Shown here one piece after another: positions 37,676-45,395 of a stretch of DNA of 64,000 nucleotides (positions are counted from its first letter, which is position 1; each line of letters opens with the position of its first letter). The notes under the pieces are model-generated. The model worked only from the letters and a program-made list of their open reading frames with translations, was not told where the DNA came from and ran no database searches. Where the stretch lies: contig NZ_JAAXCQ010000007.1 of assembly GCF_012272855.1 (NCBI RefSeq), positions 204,350 through 268,349 of the forward strand, given 5' to 3'. A program made the position numbers and the translations under genes. Source of the DNA: Arenibacter sp. 6A1 (GTDB lineage Bacteria > Bacteroidota > Bacteroidia > Flavobacteriales > Flavobacteriaceae).

Positions 37676-38188
37676 TTATTTAGAATAGGCCCCAGAGGAA
37701 TAGGTCAATTCATAACTATGGGTATAAATTTCAAAGACAATACCGAACGGATCTTCTACATAACACATTTTATAAGGCTTGTCATTGGGATAATATTCCC
37801 TGATGGGCATTCTTTGTTTCCCCCCATGGGCCACAATTTTTTCGATAAGGTCTTCTATATTGGGGTCTTGGATGCAAAAGTGAAAAAGACCGGTATTAAA
37901 AGGATTAAATGCAGGCGCTTCTTTTTTTCCGTGGGGAAAAGAAAACAGTTCTATGCCTATCCCATCCGAAGTCGATAGATGTGCAATCTCAAATTCCTCC
38001 CAGTCTTCGCCAAAAACGTCAATACACATTTGGCCAATGGCCGTTTCCCGCTCTTTTTTTACTGTAGAAGGTTCCATAATAATATACCAGCCCATCACCT
38101 CCTGGTAGAATTTTACGGCCGCCGTAATATTGGGAACGCTAATTCCGATATGGGAAAATGACCTGGGATAATTTTCTGTAGTTTTCAT
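37676..38188 (-). CDS. VOC-family (glyoxalase/dioxygenase-like) protein
   Basis: The 170-residue protein is built of two betaalphabetabetabeta modules: SHIGISVPNITAAVKFYQEVMGW at the start and LFHFCIQDPNIEDLIEKIVAHGGK, then CYVEDPFGIVFEIYTHSYE at the end. The metal ligands fit His13, Glu (IGIELFSFPHG), His (LFHFC) and Glu (FEIYTH). It may act on a small hydrophobic or aldehyde substrate. It is divergently transcribed from an HxlR regulator gene, which probably controls it. Confidence 0.88.
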   Translation of the reverse strand: MKTTENYPRSFSHIGISVPNITAAVKFYQEVMGWYIIMEPSTVKKERETAIGQMCIDVFGEDWEEFEIAHLSTSDGIGIELFSFPHGKKEAPAFNPFNTGLFHFCIQDPNIEDLIEKIVAHGGKQRMPIREYYPNDKPYKMCYVEDPFGIVFEIYTHSYELTYSSGAYSK

Positions 38189-38445
38189 ATATGTTTTATT
38201 TTTAGTTTTTTAACGGGCATACTTTGGCTGCACCTAGCATAACTATGTAAACTTGCCTTACCACCGTCAGGTTTGCATAGCTGAATTTGTACTTGCGAAC
38301 AGCTTTCCGTTATGCCCATTTCATATTGTTGTTTATATTAGACAAAATAAGAATATATTTGACTCATATACAATACGTTACCCTAAAGTTCGATACCTTA
38401 CTAAAGGAGTGTATTGCTGATTTACAGTGTATTAAAAAAATAATT

Positions 38446-38754
38446 ATGCAGAAACATTTTTGTCCGCTTCACTTTACCATGAATTTAATTGGTACCAAAT
38501 GGAAGCCTTTGCTTTTATTTCACCTCCTCGAAGGCCCGCTACGATCTGGAATACTACAGAAAACAGTCCCAGAAATCTCCAATAAAATGTTTACCCAAAC
38601 GGTACGGGAATTGGAGAAAGACGGACTTATTAGCAGGGAAGTATTTGCGGTGGTGCCCCCAAGGGTGGACTATCAGCTTACGGAAAAAGGGAAATCGCTA
38701 GCGCCTATTTTAAGAAGTTTAGATGCCTGGGGCAGGGAAATGTCATCGGAATAA
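38446..38754 (+). CDS. HxlR-family winged-helix regulator
   Basis: I place the start at 38446 (MQKHFCPLHFTMNLIGTKWKPLLLFHLLEGPLRS), giving 102 residues, a normal size. The frame is open upstream to 38287, but that part looks like noncoding DNA. The family marks are the N-terminal cysteine (CPLHFTMNLIGTKWK) and the winged helix EISNKMFTQTVRELEKDGLISREVFAVVPPRVDYQLTEKGKSL. Such regulators often sense aldehydes or oxidants through the cysteine. Divergent position to the VOC gene suggests control of it. Confidence 0.9.
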   Translation: MQKHFCPLHFTMNLIGTKWKPLLLFHLLEGPLRSGILQKTVPEISNKMFTQTVRELEKDGLISREVFAVVPPRVDYQLTEKGKSLAPILRSLDAWGREMSSE

Positions 38755-38909
38755 TATTCTAATGGCCACACCCATATTTTTGGGAGCGACCTTTTAAAGC
38801 CTATTTCTCCTTCCTCGAATCGTCCTTAAGGATGTCATTATGGAGACTTCCCCATGGCCTGTAGCCAAATTAATTTTTTAACTTTGTTTGCTTACCACCA
38901 AACTTATTC

Positions 38910-39422
38910 ATGAGATTCAAGATTTATACCATCGCTTTTGCTGCACTATTTTTAGTTTCCTGCAAACAGACCGAAAAGCAACCCCAAGAGGACACTAACC
39001 AAATCGTTACGGCTAAAGTCGCCCCGGTGAGCGAGAGTCTTTATGAAGATTTAGAAGGGAACCCTATTTCCTTGGAAGAGTACAAAGGCAAAAAAATACT
39101 TCTTAACTTTTGGGCCACTTGGTGCAAGCCCTGTGTCGAAGAAATGCCTGCCCTTGCCAGGGCCATGGCTATTTTAGAAAAGGAAAACTATGTCTTTCTG
39201 TTGGCTTCTGACCAGTCGACCAAAAAAATAAAGGCTTTTAAAGCCAATTCACCACTTGATTTACCCTTTATAAAATTCAATGGGGCACTTTCCAAATTAC
39301 AGATCTATGCCCTGCCTACCACCTTTATCTATAATGAAAAGGGTGAAAAAGCATCTGAAATAACGGGCGTTGTTTCTTGGGATTCTCCAGAAATGATCCA
39401 AAAATTAAAAAGTATCCAATAA
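38910..39422 (+). CDS. TlpA-like thiol-disulfide lipoprotein
   Basis: The 170-residue protein has lipobox LVSC (Cys18), a linker and a thioredoxin-like TlpA/ResA domain with active site WATWCKPC (about 68-75), followed by LPTTFIYNEKGEKASEITG with the cis-proline. It probably reduces or oxidises periplasmic disulfides or supports metal-centre assembly. The next gene starts directly after its stop codon, so they act together. Confidence 0.9.
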   Translation: MRFKIYTIAFAALFLVSCKQTEKQPQEDTNQIVTAKVAPVSESLYEDLEGNPISLEEYKGKKILLNFWATWCKPCVEEMPALARAMAILEKENYVFLLASDQSTKKIKAFKANSPLDLPFIKFNGALSKLQIYALPTTFIYNEKGEKASEITGVVSWDSPEMIQKLKSIQ

Positions 39423-40658
39423 ATGCCAAACTACAAATATTTTGGGCTAATGGCCCTGACCCTACTCCTGGTTTCCTGTGGTGCCAAGGAAAAAAAAGCA
39501 CAAGAAATTGTACGTCATATTCCTTCTCCTGAGGGAAGCTCGAACTTTTTGCCGTATTTATTTTCCAATTCGGACCAAGCCATTTTATCGTGGGTACACA
39601 CTGTAAACGATTCTACTACACAGTTAAAGTATAGCTACCTGGACAATGATGAATGGAAGGCCCCCAAGGAAATAATCAAAGGATCGGATTGGTTCGTAAA
39701 CTGGGCAGATTTCCCTTTAATTGCGGAAAACAAGGGGAATTTAATTTCGCATATTCTACAAAAATCTTCTGCGGGCACTTATTCCTATGATATTAAGCTG
39801 AATCTTTTACCTAAGGGAGATACTGAATGGAAGACCGGATTGCCCCTGCATACCGATGGTACCAAAACCGAACATGGTTTTGTGTCTGCGATACCTTTTA
39901 AGGAAGATCAATTTTTTATGACGTGGCTCGATGGTAGGAATACTGGCGATGCCGCACAAGGACACGAACACGAACATGGCCATGGCGGTGCCATGAGTAT
40001 CCGGGCTGCCGTAGTATCACCAACCGGTGCGCTTAGCGAAGAAGCCTTGGTAGACAATCGTACCTGCGATTGCTGTGGTACCACCGCTGCCATCACTAGC
40101 AATGGTCCGGTAGTACTGTATAGGGACAGAACCGAAGACGAAATTAGAGATATCTCTATTTCTAGATACGTAAACGGCGCATGGACGAGCCCGAAACCAG
40201 TACATCGGGATGGTTGGGAAATTAAGGGTTGCCCGGTAAACGGTCCTAAAAGTGACGCTTTTGGTAATACCCTGGTAGCCGCTTGGTTTACTGCCGCTAA
40301 TAACGAGCCTGTAGTAAAGGTGGCTTTCTCTGAAGATGGAGGTGAAAATTTTGATGCTCCTTTTGTCATAAACGATCATGCTGCCATTGGTAGGGTCGAT
40401 GTTTTAATGATCGATGCTGAAAATGTCATTGCCAGTTGGATGGAGTCTGTGGGCGATGGGGCCCAATTAAAGGCGGTAATGATGCATATCTCCGGAAAAA
40501 TATCGACGCCCATTGTCATCAGTCAAATAGATGCTCCTAGAAAGGCCGGCTTCCCGCAAATGGAGCTTGTAAAAGACAAGGTCTACTTTGCCTGGACCGC
40601 TGTTAGGGACCAAACCCCTCAGGTACAAACGGCATTTGTACACTTGGATAGTTTTTAA
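39423..40658 (+). CDS. BNR/sialidase-like lipoprotein with His-rich and CxCC motifs
   Basis: The 411-residue lipoprotein (lipobox LVSC, about residue 19) is built of repeated beta-propeller-like blades with BNR/Asp-box character (VKVAFSEDGGENFDAPFVI). It has a His-rich stretch GHEHEHGHGG (about 178-187) and a CDCCGT motif (about 214), which could bind a transition metal. Translation starts immediately after the TlpA-like gene. The thiol-redox partner and the Cys/His motifs suggest a metal-handling or disulfide-dependent surface protein. Sialidase activity is not supported by any catalytic residue I can identify. Confidence 0.65.
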   Translation: MPNYKYFGLMALTLLLVSCGAKEKKAQEIVRHIPSPEGSSNFLPYLFSNSDQAILSWVHTVNDSTTQLKYSYLDNDEWKAPKEIIKGSDWFVNWADFPLIAENKGNLISHILQKSSAGTYSYDIKLNLLPKGDTEWKTGLPLHTDGTKTEHGFVSAIPFKEDQFFMTWLDGRNTGDAAQGHEHEHGHGGAMSIRAAVVSPTGALSEEALVDNRTCDCCGTTAAITSNGPVVLYRDRTEDEIRDISISRYVNGAWTSPKPVHRDGWEIKGCPVNGPKSDAFGNTLVAAWFTAANNEPVVKVAFSEDGGENFDAPFVINDHAAIGRVDVLMIDAENVIASWMESVGDGAQLKAVMMHISGKISTPIVISQIDAPRKAGFPQMELVKDKVYFAWTAVRDQTPQVQTAFVHLDSF

Positions 40659-41016
40659 ATCAAGAATATATTTTGATTTTTTGCAGTGCCAAGACTTATT
40701 AAGTCTTGGCACTGCTACCCCTTTTGGGCGGACACCACCACTCCCACTGCCTACTTTCTTACAATAAAGTCGGTGAATCCTAAAAACGCAGCAGCCCCAC
40801 TAGCGTAATTCAAGGTATTCATAAGGCGTCCTAGTGCCGTATAATGAGGCCATCTACTCCTATACAATAAGCTTATTTTGATAGTAAAAGATTATTCATT
40901 TTATGAAATAATTACATTTTACGTATTATTCCGCCTACATTTTTAAATTTATTTACGATATTGGTTAGCGAAAAAATGAAGGAGCTATAAAAGCCTTCCT
41001 TTAATAATCGAATCGA
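40659..41016. other. Intergenic region with a perfect hairpin
   Basis: It contains a 15-bp perfect hairpin (40683-40715). The rest is AT-rich and shows no gene. The right end must hold the promoter of the 115-aa gene. Confidence 0.55.
40683..40715. terminator. 15-bp perfect hairpin
   Basis: The stem gcagtgccaagactt and its exact complement enclose a 3-nt loop, 25 nt after the BNR-like gene. There is no T-run, so it may be a short dispersed hairpin repeat rather than an intrinsic terminator. Confidence 0.55.
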
Positions 41017-41364
41017 ATGACCGCTATTTATATCATTTTAGGAATTTTAGGAATCGCTTTGTTTATCTGGCTGGGCTACTTTCTGTGGTCTTCCTCCCTG
41101 GAAAAATACGATTATAACATCTTTAATATTGGGGTCATCATCAGAGGGCTCATTGCCATAGGGTGCATGTGGTTTGCTTTAATAATGGTAGAAAATCCAG
41201 ATGGCTCCTCTATTGTTTGGATAGTTGTTTCCGTCATCCTATGGCTATGGACCTTTTTGGAAACAGCCTTTAGAGCCAATATTTTTATTGCCATATTCTC
41301 CTTAGTATATCAATTGTTCGCCGTGTTTTTAATTAAACAGGCGCTGAACAGAGTTTTTAAATAA
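41017..41364 (+). CDS. Small four-helix membrane protein (hypothetical)
   Basis: The 115-residue protein is almost entirely hydrophobic and has four membrane segments (about 3-24, 38-60, 64-84 and 88-108). It has short polar loops and a basic end (ALNRVFK). I do not recognise a family. Codon use is like its neighbours. It lies alone with ample 5' AT-rich sequence. Confidence 0.7.
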   Translation: MTAIYIILGILGIALFIWLGYFLWSSSLEKYDYNIFNIGVIIRGLIAIGCMWFALIMVENPDGSSIVWIVVSVILWLWTFLETAFRANIFIAIFSLVYQLFAVFLIKQALNRVFK

Positions 41365-41481
41365 CCACCTATTGAATAATACCAAATAACCAAACCAGAA
41401 ACAAAGTGTTCGTCCTCCTATAAGTCGAGGTCGAATACTTTGTTACCAATAAAATAATTGCTTGCTGAAAGCCTATCTACC

Positions 41482-41946
41482 ATGGAAAAAGAAAAACTGA
41501 CCAAGGACAGATCATTTAACCCAAACCGGCCGTACCACCGCACGGAAATTGACCAAGCTTTTACACAAAGAAAGGCCCTGATGCACCAAGAAGCCTTAAA
41601 TAGAGGAAAGGCCTATGATGGTCGGGAGTTGGCTCTTTACCAAGACTGCTATACCGGAAAAACACTACGGGGAGGCGATCGGTATGATTATGAGCACATC
41701 CTATCTGCCGAGGCGGTTTTTGATCACTATAAAGCAACCCATACCAACGAGCAAATTGCCGTGATCGTGAATCATCCCGATAATGTGGGTACCACCTTAC
41801 GTACTATTAACCAATACAAAGGAAAGTACGATTTGGTTTCGCGGATCTTGGGTGATCCGGCTAAAATGGCGGAGTTTGATATTGATGCGGCACTAACAAA
41901 AAGGAATCTACAAAAAGCGCAACAAGCGGTCTTTGGAAATAAATAA
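41482..41946 (+). CDS. HNH-like nuclease or hypothetical protein
   Basis: I choose the ATG at 41482 (MEKEKLTKDRSFNP), giving 154 residues; a TTG-initiated frame would start at 41458. The segment CYTGKTLRGGDRYDYEHILSAEAVFDHY has the spacing of an HNH/His-Me-finger nuclease core (Cys/Gly turn, then DxEHI). No second zinc ribbon is evident. This is low-confidence. It could be a nuclease, a toxin or a remnant domain. It is immediately followed by the RAYT repeat region. Confidence 0.45.
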   Translation: MEKEKLTKDRSFNPNRPYHRTEIDQAFTQRKALMHQEALNRGKAYDGRELALYQDCYTGKTLRGGDRYDYEHILSAEAVFDHYKATHTNEQIAVIVNHPDNVGTTLRTINQYKGKYDLVSRILGDPAKMAEFDIDAALTKRNLQKAQQAVFGNK

Positions 41947-42008
41947 TATAGCATAGCCCAATCGTGATATCACAATAACTGTCAGTCAATGCGGGCACGA
42001 GTAATCAG

Positions 42009-42119
42009 ACCATATTAAAAATAGATTTCGACAATATGAATCTAGGTATGTTATAAGGAAACGATAGCTAAAATGGACCGAAAAGCAGGGCCGGCACGAG
42101 CGTGACCCTCGCGCTAGCG
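42009..42119 (+). repeat. Partial RAYT-tail/REP unit upstream of the first RAYT block
   Basis: It is a truncated copy of the 147-nt unit described below, starting at the atcagaccatatt position and ending in the REP palindrome (cgagcgtgaccctcg). It is joined on the left to gggcacgag, as if recombination occurred within the REP. Confidence 0.75.
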
Positions 42120-42374
42120 GTAAGCAAAACCCTTTAGGAGAAATTCATTTCCAAATTTGGACTATACCGTGATTATAGTATGTGCTTGCGTACAGTTCAT
42201 TAATTATTTATCTTCAAGAAAATAAAAGAGCTATTTCCTAAGCAACCCCAAAACCTATCATTACTTTACAAAAGACATCAGAAGAGGATATATTTTCTTC
42301 TTAAACACCTTTCGCTAGCGCGAGCGTCACGCTCGTGCCGGCAAGAGTAAGCAGTCCATATTAAAAAAGTAAAG
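42120..42374 (+). repeat. RAYT upstream flank, copy A (about 255 nt)
   Basis: The same sequence recurs at 43741-43996 with very few differences, and a third time, divergent and without a RAYT gene, at 45070-45292. It begins gtaagcaaaaccctttagg and carries the inverted REP just before the gene. Confidence 0.85.
42313..42342 (-). repeat. Upstream REP palindrome of RAYT copy 1
   Basis: It reads cgctagcgcgagcgtcacgc, continuing ctcgtgccggc. The core cgagcgtcacgctcg is a near-perfect palindrome. It is in inverse orientation to the REPs of the downstream array, a REPIN-like arrangement. Other upstream copies are at 43935-43964 and 51956-51985. Confidence 0.85.
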
Positions 42375-42941
42375 ATGACCAGAAAATACAAGTTCCATAA
42401 TAAGTCCGCTGCTTACTTCGTAAGCTTCGCAACGGTATATTGGTTGGATATATTCATCAGACAGGACTATTTTTCAATCTTAGAGGAAAGCGTAGCTTTT
42501 TGCAGGGCTGAAAAAGGCATGGAAGTGTTTGCCTATTGCTTTATGCCCAGCCATATTCATTTTGTATTTCGCTCAGACCAGGAAGACCCTTCCGGGCTGT
42601 TAAGGGATTTCAAAGGATATACGGCTAGGAAATTGATAAAAGAAATCGAGGAAAATCCTCAGGAAAGCAGAAAGGAATGGCTTTTATGGATGCTAGAACG
42701 AGCAGGAAAAAAGAAAAGTAATGTCTCCCAAAGACAACTCTGGCAACAACATAACAAACCCATAGAACTTTGGAGCAATAAGGTCATAAAACAAAAGATA
42801 GAATACATTCACAACAACCCGGTGGAGGCAGGTTTTGTGACCGACCCGGTAGATTGGAAGTACAGCAGTGCCAGAAATTATGCAGAGGATCAGACCATTT
42901 TAAAAATAGATAACGAAAATATGAATCTAGGAATGTTATGA
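42375..42941 (+). CDS. REP-associated tyrosine transposase (RAYT), intact copy
   Basis: The 188-residue Y1-type transposase belongs to the IS200-related RAYT family. The HUH motif is PSHIHFVF (His60 and His62), and the family's C-terminal hallmark is YIHNNPVEAGFV (about 157-168), followed by DWKYSSARNY. RAYTs cut single-stranded REP hairpins and are thought to spread them as domesticated enzymes. I do not assign the catalytic tyrosine with certainty. It is the only complete copy in the window. An inverted REP lies 33 nt upstream, and six 147-nt units follow, the first overlapping its own 3' end. Confidence 0.93.
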   Translation: MTRKYKFHNKSAAYFVSFATVYWLDIFIRQDYFSILEESVAFCRAEKGMEVFAYCFMPSHIHFVFRSDQEDPSGLLRDFKGYTARKLIKEIEENPQESRKEWLLWMLERAGKKKSNVSQRQLWQQHNKPIELWSNKVIKQKIEYIHNNPVEAGFVTDPVDWKYSSARNYAEDQTILKIDNENMNLGML

Positions 42942-43740
42942 TGATAACAATAACTAAAATGGACCGAAAAGCAGGACCGGCACGAGCGTGACCCTCGCGC
43001 TAGCGAGCACAGCAGTGCCAGAAATTATGCCGAGGATCAGACCTTTTTAAAAATAGAGTTCGAAAATATGAATCTAGGAATGTTATAAGGATAACAATAA
43101 CTAAAATGAACCGAAAAGCAGTACGGGCACGAGCGTGACCCTCGCGCTAGCGAGTACAGCAGTGCCAGAAATTATGCAGAGGATCAGACCATTTTAAAAA
43201 TAGATATCGACAATATGAATCTAGGAATGTTATAAGGATAACGATAGCTAAAATGGAACGAAAAGCAGGACCGGCACGAGCGTGACCCTCGCACTAGCAC
43301 GTACAGTAGTGCCAGAAATTATGCAGAGGATCAGACCATATTAAAAATAGATAACGAAAATATGAATCTAGGTATGTTATGATGATACCGATAGCTAAAA
43401 TGAACCGAAAAGCAGGACCGGCACGAGCGTGACCCTCGCGCTAGCACGTACAGTAGTGCCAGAAATTATGCCGAGGATCAGACCATTTTAAAAATAGATG
43501 TCGACAATATGAATCTAGGAATGTTATGATGAAAACAATAACTAAAATGGACCGAAAAGCAAGACCGGCACGAGCGTGACCCTCGCGCTAGCACGTACAG
43601 CAGTGCCAGAAATTATGCCGAGGATCAGACCATTTTAAAAATAGATATCGACAATATGAATCTAGGTATGTTATGATGAAAACAATAACTAAAATGGACC
43701 GAAAAGCAGGACCGGCACGAGCGTGACCCTCGTGCTAGCG
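42861..43740 (+). repeat. RAYT-tail/REP tandem array A: six 147-nt units
   Basis: Units start at 42861, 43008, 43155, 43302, 43449 and 43596, spacing exactly 147. Each unit holds the last 27 or so codons of the RAYT gene (from tacagcagtgccag to the stop), about 37 nt of spacer (ggataacgatagctaaaatg) and a REP palindrome at offset 116-144. The first unit is the gene's own 3' end. The last unit's REP ends cctcgtgctagcgg, while inner REPs mostly have cctcgcgctagc. Confidence 0.93.
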
Positions 43741-43996
43741 GTAAGCAAAACCCTTTAGGAGAAATTCATTTCCAAATTTGGACTATACCGTGATTATAGT
43801 ATGTGCTTGCGTACAGTTCATTAATTATTTATCTTCAAGAAAATAAAAGAGCTATTTCCTAAGCAACCCCAAAACCTATCATTACTTTACAAAAGACATC
43901 AGAAGAGGATATATTTTCTTCTTAAAACACCTTTCGCTAGCGCGAGCGTCACGCTCGTGCCGGCAAGAGTAAGCAGTCCATATTAAAAAAGTAAAG
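43741..43996 (+). repeat. RAYT upstream flank, copy B
   Basis: It is almost identical to 42120-42374, with one extra A in cttaaaacacc. It contains the upstream REP at 43935-43964. The flank together with the following gene shows that the whole RAYT block was duplicated. Confidence 0.85.
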
Positions 43997-44564
43997 ATGA
44001 CCAGAAAATACAAGTTCCATAATAAGTCCGCTGCTTACTTCGTAAGCTTCGCAACGGTATATTGGTTGGATATATTCATCAGACAGGACTATTTTTCAAT
44101 CTTAGAGGAAAGCGTAGCTTTTTGCAGGGCTGAAAAAGGCATGGAAGTGTTTTCCTATTGCTTTATGCCCAGCCATATTCATTTTGTATTTCGCTCAGAC
44201 CAGGAAGACCCTTCCGGACTGTTAAGGGACTTTAAAGGATATACGGCTAGGAAATTGATAAAAGAAATCGAGGAAAATCCTCAGGAAAACAGAAAGGAAT
44301 GGCTTTTATGGATGCTAGAACGAGCAGGAAAAAAGAAAAGTAATGTCTCCCAAAGACAACTCTGGCAACAACATAACAAACCCATAGAACTTTGGAGCAA
44401 TAAGGTCATAAAACACAAAGATAGAATACATTCACAACAACCCGGTGGAGGCAGGTTTTGTGACCGACCCGGTGGACTGGAAGTACAGCAGTGCCAGAAA
44501 TTATGCCGAAGACCAGACCATTTTAAAAATAGATAACGAAAATATGAATCTAGGAATGTTATGA
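43997..44564 (+). pseudogene. RAYT copy 2, frameshifted near the C-terminus
   Basis: It is identical in most positions to the copy at 42375. One extra base (aaaacacaaag instead of aaaacaaaag, near 44414-44416) shifts the frame just before YIHNNPVEAG, so the hallmark C-terminus is lost and translation ends at 44536. The original frame would end at 44564. The HUH motif is intact. The enzyme is probably inactive. Confidence 0.9.
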
Positions 44565-45069
44565 TGATAACAATAACTAAAATGGACCGAAAAGCAGGAC
44601 CGGCACGAGCGTGACCCTCGCGCTAGCGAGTACAGCAGTGCCAGAAATTATGCCGAGGATCAGACCATTTTAAAAATAGATGTCGATAATATGAATCTAG
44701 GAATGTTATAAGGATAACGATAGCTAAAATGGAACGAAAAGCAGGACCGGCACGAGCGGCACGCTCGCGCTAGCGCGTACAGTAGTGCCAGAAATTATGC
44801 CGAGGATCAGACCATTTTAAAAATAGATGTCGACAATATGAATCTAGGAATGTTATAAGGATACCGATAGCTAAAATGGAACGAAAAGCAGGGCCGGCAC
44901 GAGCGTGACCTTCGCGCTAGCGAGTACAGCAGTGCCAGAAATTATGCCGAAGACCAGACCATATTAAAAATAGATGTCGACAATATGAACCTGGGAATGT
45001 TATAAGGATAACGATAGCTAAAATGGACCGAAAAGCAGGACCGGCACGAGCGTGACCCTCGTGCTAGCG
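44484..45069 (+). repeat. RAYT-tail/REP tandem array B: four 147-nt units
   Basis: Units start at 44484, 44631, 44778 and 44925, spacing 147. They have the same construction as array A. The REP of the second unit is a shortened variant (gagcggcacgctcgcg). The last unit again ends cctcgtgctagcggtaagc, as in array A. Confidence 0.92.
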
Positions 45070-45292
45070 GTAAGCAACCCTTAAAGAGAAATTCATTACC
45101 ACCGTTTGACTATACCGCGATTATAATATGTGCTTGCGTACAGTTCATTAATTATTTATCTTCAAGTCTTCAATAAAGATAAAGCCCTGCCTTTTTCAGG
45201 CAAGCTAAAACCTATCATTACTTTACAAAAGACATCAGAAGAGGATATGTTTTTTCTAAAATACCTTTCGCTAGCGGAGCGACCAAGGCCCA
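45070..45292 (+). repeat. RAYT upstream flank, copy C (solo, diverged)
   Basis: It resembles flanks A and B (gtaagcaaccc ... tatgtgcttgcgtacag ... catcagaagaggatatg) but is shorter and diverged. No RAYT gene follows. The REP position reads cgctagcggagcgacc and runs straight into another dispersed repeat at 45293. Confidence 0.75.
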
Positions 45293-45375
45293 GCGTTAGG
45301 GATAGTAGTGAAAAGCCCGCAGCGAGGAACGAGGGAGGACTTGCAGCGGATAGCCCGCCCCGCAGGGAAACGCCC
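45293..45375 (+). repeat. Dispersed repeat, class III
   Basis: It has the family ends gcgttaggg and aaacgccc but an interior unlike the class I or class II copies (agtagtgaaaagcccgc, then gcagcggatagcccgccccg). It abuts the end of the solo RAYT flank. Confidence 0.8.
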
Positions 45376-45395
45376 AAAACAGTATAGATAACAGC

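Noticed and set aside
38287..38445. N-terminal extension of the HxlR-type gene
   Set aside because: The extension is unlike the family, and the normal start with its conserved cysteine is at 38446.
39423..40658. True sialidase
   Set aside because: Only propeller-like Asp-box character is visible; no arginine triad or catalytic Tyr/Glu arrangement can be identified.
42861..45069. CRISPR array
   Set aside because: The period is 147 nt, the whole unit is repeated rather than repeat plus unique spacers, and no cas genes are near. The units are gene tails plus REPs.
45130..45387. 85-aa plus-strand frame
   Set aside because: It runs through the solo RAYT flank and the dispersed repeat; coding is not plausible.
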